NCBI GenBank assembly: GCA_018827685.1
Contig: JAHJXD010000009.1
Span: forward strand, 1 to 7,276
Source: Patescibacteria group bacterium
GTDB taxonomy: Bacteria > Patescibacteriota > Patescibacteriia > Patescibacteriales > GWC2-42-12
Direction of reading: 5' to 3'
DNA length: 7,276 nucleotides
The translations under genes were made by a program, and so were the position numbers. A model generated the notes under the pieces. It was given only the letters and a program-made list of their open reading frames with translations. It was not told the DNA's origin and searched no databases. Positions 5,194 to 7,276 of this stretch are shown here, one piece after another. Numbering within the stretch: position 1 is the first letter of the stretch; each line of letters starts with the position of its first letter.

Positions 5194-6009
5194 ATGGAAA
5201 CAATAATCAGGCCTAAAAAATTTTTCTCTATTAAAGATATCACGGAACTTTGGAAATACAAAGAGCTGATGTATTTTTTTACCTGGCGAGATTTAAAAGT
5301 AAGATATAAACAAACTGCCATTGGCATTACTTGGGCATTATTTCAACCATTCACCACAATGGTTGTTTTCTCAATATTTTTTGGCAATTTTGCAAAAATG
5401 CCGTCCGACAATATTCCCTACCCTATTTTTGTTTATGTCGGACTATTAATTTGGCAATTTTTTTCCGGAGCTTTGACAGAAACCAGCAATTGTTTAATTG
5501 TCAATCAGGCAATTATTACAAAAGTATATTTCCCCAGATTAATCCTGCCAATATCAGCAGTGCTTACAAAATTAGTTGATTTTTTTATCGCCTCAATAAT
5601 TCTAATCGGAATGATGATTTATTATGGTTATACGCCCAATTTAATGGGATTATTAATTCTCCCATTATTATTATTTATATCTTTTATGGTAGCTGTTGGC
5701 GGCGGACTTTTTTTAGCGGCTGTAAATGTAAAATATAGAGATGTTCGTTATATACTCCCGTTTTTTATTCAAATGTTAATGTTTATTACTCCGGTAATCT
5801 ATCCGGCCAGCATTGCTGGCAAATATTCATGGGTATTAGCTATTAATCCAATGACAGGAGTAATTAAAGCAGCGCATGCCTCCATATTTAACAATGCTCC
5901 AATTAACTGGACACTTCTTGGAATTTCTTTTATTACTACTTTTATTATTTTTATAATAGGAATAATATATTTTAAAAAAACCGAACGTTATTTTGCTGAT
6001 ATAATATGA
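5194..6009 (+). CDS. wzm: ABC-2 polysaccharide exporter, membrane subunit (Wzm/TagG/RfbA type)
   Basis: The channel subunit of an ABC transporter that exports undecaprenyl-linked surface polysaccharide. It has 271 residues, typical for the family. The N-terminus has the amphipathic lead FSIKDITELWKYKELMYFFTWRDLKVRYKQT (11-41), whose WRDLKVRYKQT is diagnostic of polysaccharide rather than drug ABC-2 permeases. About six membrane helices follow, near 45-65, 77-97, 115-142, 150-176, 187-205 and 241-260, with NVKYRDVRYILPF at 178-190 and the NPM motif at 218-220. The stop TGA overlaps the wzt start as ATGA, so the two subunits are translationally coupled. The start at 5194 is supported by a nearby AGGA and by the family N-terminus. 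The substrate is not deducible; in a Gram-positive-like or single-membrane cell it could be a teichoic-acid or S-layer-linked glycan. Confidence 0.93.
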   Translation: METIIRPKKFFSIKDITELWKYKELMYFFTWRDLKVRYKQTAIGITWALFQPFTTMVVFSIFFGNFAKMPSDNIPYPIFVYVGLLIWQFFSGALTETSNCLIVNQAIITKVYFPRLILPISAVLTKLVDFFIASIILIGMMIYYGYTPNLMGLLILPLLLFISFMVAVGGGLFLAAVNVKYRDVRYILPFFIQMLMFITPVIYPASIAGKYSWVLAINPMTGVIKAAHASIFNNAPINWTLLGISFITTFIIFIIGIIYFKKTERYFADII

Positions 6010-7253
6010 ACTCAATTATTGAAGTAAAAAACTTAGGGAAAAAATATAATATCACGCATCAACAAGGCGGATATGTTGCTTTGCGCGATGTATTAACTAA
6101 TGTTTTTAAAAACCCTTTTTCGTTTGCCAAACATAAAGTAAAACAAATTACTGGAACAGAAACCAAGGAAGAATTTTGGGCTGTTAAAAATGTTAATTTT
6201 ACTGTGGAAAAAGGTGAAGCTGTCGGCATTATCGGAGCTAATGGCGCAGGCAAATCCACTCTTTTGAAAATCTTAACAGGTATTACTCCGCCAACTACTG
6301 GCGAAGCAATAATGCGAGGCAAAACAGCTTCTTTGCTAGAAGTAGGCACAGGATTTCATCCAGAATTAACCGGCAGAGAAAATATTTTTTTTAATGGAGC
6401 TATTTTAGGAATGACTAAAAAAGAAATTATAAAAAAATTTGATCAAATTGTTGATTTTGCTGGTGTTAAAAAGTTTTTAGATACTCCTGTTAAACATTAT
6501 TCTTCTGGAATGAACGTGCGTTTGGCTTTTGCCGTAGCTGCTCATTTAGAACCTGATATTTTAATTATTGACGAAGTGTTGGCTGTTGGCGACGCTGATT
6601 TTCAAAAAAAGTGTTTAGGCAAGATGGATGAGATTACTAAGAAAGATGGAAGAACTATTCTTTTTGTAAGTCATAATATGGAAGCAATACAGAATTTATG
6701 TGATAGGTGCTTACTTTTGAATAGAGGTAAAATAAAAAAACATGGACCAACCAATGAGGTAATAGATTATTATTTATCCTCTACAAAAAATAAACAAGAC
6801 CTGAATAATGCAAAGAGATCTGGATCTGGAGAAATAAAAATTAAATCTATTCAATTAATTGATGAGAATAATAAAGATATAAAATCAGCTAATAATCTTA
6901 GCAATCTACGCTTTTTATTAACCTACAATATATTTACACCTATCAATTCACCTATAATAAGTGTAGGTATCTATAATATCTCCGGCAACCCAATTAGTTA
7001 TATTTCTAGTTTTGGAACTAATTTTTTAAATCAAATTATTAAAAAAGATGGTCAAATATTATTTGAATTACCCAATTACTTGTCAACAGGAAATTATAAA
7101 TTAAATATAACCATACATACAAATAATTCATTTTTAAATGTTTCTGAGCATATTAGTGATGCATTTAATTTTAATGTATCAAGCAAAAAACATAAAATTC
7201 CTTATTGGGTAGAAAATAACATTTTTTTACCCTCTAAATTTAAAATTTTGTAA
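6006..7253 (+). CDS. wzt: ABC polysaccharide exporter ATPase with C-terminal glycan-recognition domain (Wzt type)
   Basis: The ATPase partner of the preceding permease, 415 residues. The nucleotide-binding domain covers about 1-258: Walker A GANGAGKST (77-85), the family-typical LLEVGTGFHPELTGREN (110-125), ABC signature YSSGM (165-169), Walker B ILIIDE (185-190) and the switch His223 in FVSHNM. An insertion before Walker A (about 18-58, with LRDVLTNVF and EEFWAVKNV) is typical of polysaccharide-specific ATPases. Residues about 270-415 form a beta-rich, low-complexity Wzt C-terminal domain (GEIKIKSIQLIDENN through LSTGNYKLNITIH to FNFNVSS), which in O-antigen systems binds the capped chain end and sets substrate specificity. 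By hand count G+C falls from 48/120 at 6181-6300 to 21/120 at 7021-7140, so the domain may have a separate history. Shorter TagH-like ATPases lack this type of domain. Confidence 0.93.
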   Translation: MNSIIEVKNLGKKYNITHQQGGYVALRDVLTNVFKNPFSFAKHKVKQITGTETKEEFWAVKNVNFTVEKGEAVGIIGANGAGKSTLLKILTGITPPTTGEAIMRGKTASLLEVGTGFHPELTGRENIFFNGAILGMTKKEIIKKFDQIVDFAGVKKFLDTPVKHYSSGMNVRLAFAVAAHLEPDILIIDEVLAVGDADFQKKCLGKMDEITKKDGRTILFVSHNMEAIQNLCDRCLLLNRGKIKKHGPTNEVIDYYLSSTKNKQDLNNAKRSGSGEIKIKSIQLIDENNKDIKSANNLSNLRFLLTYNIFTPINSPIISVGIYNISGNPISYISSFGTNFLNQIIKKDGQILFELPNYLSTGNYKLNITIHTNNSFLNVSEHISDAFNFNVSSKKHKIPYWVENNIFLPSKFKIL

Positions 7254-7257
7254 TAAT

Positions 7258-7276
7258 ATGACGATAAGAAAAAAAA
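7258..7276 (+). CDS. Possible start of a further gene, cut by the right edge
   Basis: An ATG four bases after the wzt stop begins MTIRKK and is open to the edge. Close spacing after an exporter pair suggests another surface-polysaccharide gene such as a glycosyltransferase or methyltransferase. Only six codons are visible and there is no Shine-Dalgarno, so the call is weak. Confidence 0.3.

Noticed and set aside
5061..5327. 89-residue N-terminal extension of holB
   Set aside because: It crosses the holB promoter and the start of the divergent wzm gene, and shows no delta' similarity; the family N-terminus begins at MTSSDLKSGWSLIG.
6059..6349. Minus-strand open frame of 96 codons inside wzt
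   Set aside because: It lies opposite the Walker A region of wzt, which is clearly the coding frame; no leader or similarity supports it.

Overview
The window (about one third G+C by eye) looks like a chromosomal housekeeping segment of an uncultured bacterium of the Candidate Phyla Radiation (Patescibacteria, Parcubacteria-like). This placement is an inference. It rests on the low G+C, the short 113-residue HPF, the near-absence of Shine-Dalgarno sequences, a Cys-containing SecA variant with a long insertion, and a BNR-repeat lipoprotein among core genes. TGA is used as a stop (end of wzm), so the Gracilibacteria/SR1 recoded genetic code does not apply.

Layout: positions 5060 down to 1 hold six genes on the minus strand, in transcription order holB (DNA polymerase III delta'), a seven-Asp-box lipoprotein, frr (ribosome recycling factor), rseP (site-2 protease), hpf (ribosome hibernation factor) and secA (preprotein translocase ATPase). 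The secA gene is open at the left edge. Gaps are 25, 17, 38, 63 and 113 bases, so this reads as one operon or two overlapping units combining replication, translation, membrane proteolysis and protein export. Positions 5194 to 7276 hold a divergent plus-strand unit: wzm and wzt-like genes, overlapping by 4 bases, encode an ABC exporter for a surface polysaccharide. A possible further gene starts at 7258.

The 133-base divergent intergenic region (5061-5193) is dense in signals. It carries a near-consensus promoter for holB that predicts a leaderless mRNA, a promoter-like pair for wzm, a REP-like imperfect palindrome whose right arm contains the wzm -35 box, and a GGGACTGTCCC palindrome at the predicted wzm transcription start.

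The most unusual content is in secA. Two repeat-type DNA elements lie inside its reading frame without breaking it. A 39-base element encodes TSPRPSPSKAGAG ahead of Walker A, and three tandem 36-base G-rich units encode TPPTPPYQGGNS where the nucleotide-binding domain should continue. This resembles the coding palindromic elements known from Rickettsia, but the second element touches the window edge, so an assembly artefact must be excluded. I see no RNA gene, CRISPR array, transposase or defence system here.
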